Source: Actinomycetota bacterium (GTDB lineage: Bacteria; Actinomycetota; Geothermincolia; Fen-727; Anoxymicrobiaceae). From it: a stretch of DNA of 6,339 bases. Positions 6,333 through 6,339 of this stretch are shown in pieces. Below the pieces are notes generated by a model. It had not been told where the DNA came from and searched no databases. It saw only the letters and a list, made by a program, of their open reading frames with translations. The stretch spans positions 1 to 6,339 of the forward strand of contig JAHIPE010000026.1 of assembly GCA_018894655.1 (NCBI GenBank), written 5' to 3'. Both the position numbers and the translations under genes were made by a program. Within the stretch, counting starts at the first letter, position 1. Each line of letters opens with the position of its first letter.

Positions 6333-6339
6333 CCTGTCC

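Noticed and set aside
1..6339. A previously undescribed multi-gene system
   Set aside because: All five genes belong to well-known families in a known conserved order, with no unexplained coding space; only the left-edge element and the start-site details are unusual.

Overview
The window is ordinary conserved chromosome from a GC-rich bacterium. It holds five intact or nearly intact genes in the order comEA, comEC, holA (all - strand), rpsT (+ strand) and lepA (- strand), with a structured non-coding stretch at the left edge. This order is conserved in Actinomycetota. Bacillota have it too, usually with comEB after comEA and, in spore formers, the spore genes gpr and spoIIP between rpsT and lepA. 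Those genes are absent here. With the high GC and frequent GTG/TTG starts, I infer a non-sporulating, possibly deep-branching actinomycete-like lineage, held with modest confidence because no taxonomic search was possible.

Right part (6332 down to 2399, - strand): a tight operon. comEA (DNA receptor with a membrane anchor, SLBB domain and paired helix-hairpin-helix motifs) overlaps comEC (inner-membrane DNA channel with a metallo-beta-lactamase-like domain). comEC is followed after 3 bases by holA (delta subunit of the DNA polymerase III clamp loader). The first two form the core of natural transformation: ComEA captures double-stranded DNA outside the membrane and ComEC passes a single strand inward. 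holA is a replication gene that travels with them by conserved synteny.

Centre (2394 to 1979): rpsT (ribosomal protein S20) converges on holA with only 4 bases between the stop codons and diverges from lepA across a compact regulatory region. A good promoter for rpsT and a weaker extended -10 promoter for lepA lie back to back there. The best-supported lepA start is a CTG codon six bases after a perfect Shine-Dalgarno sequence.

Left part (1981 to 1): lepA (elongation factor 4) fills most of it. The last 175 bases carry no gene but several inverted repeats. The largest is a 13-pair hairpin with two tandem G-A mismatch steps when read in the lepA direction. I suspect a dispersed intergenic repeat. 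I see no new multi-gene system, mobile element, CRISPR array, tRNA or rRNA. The points most worth a second look are the structured repeat and the apparent CTG start of lepA.
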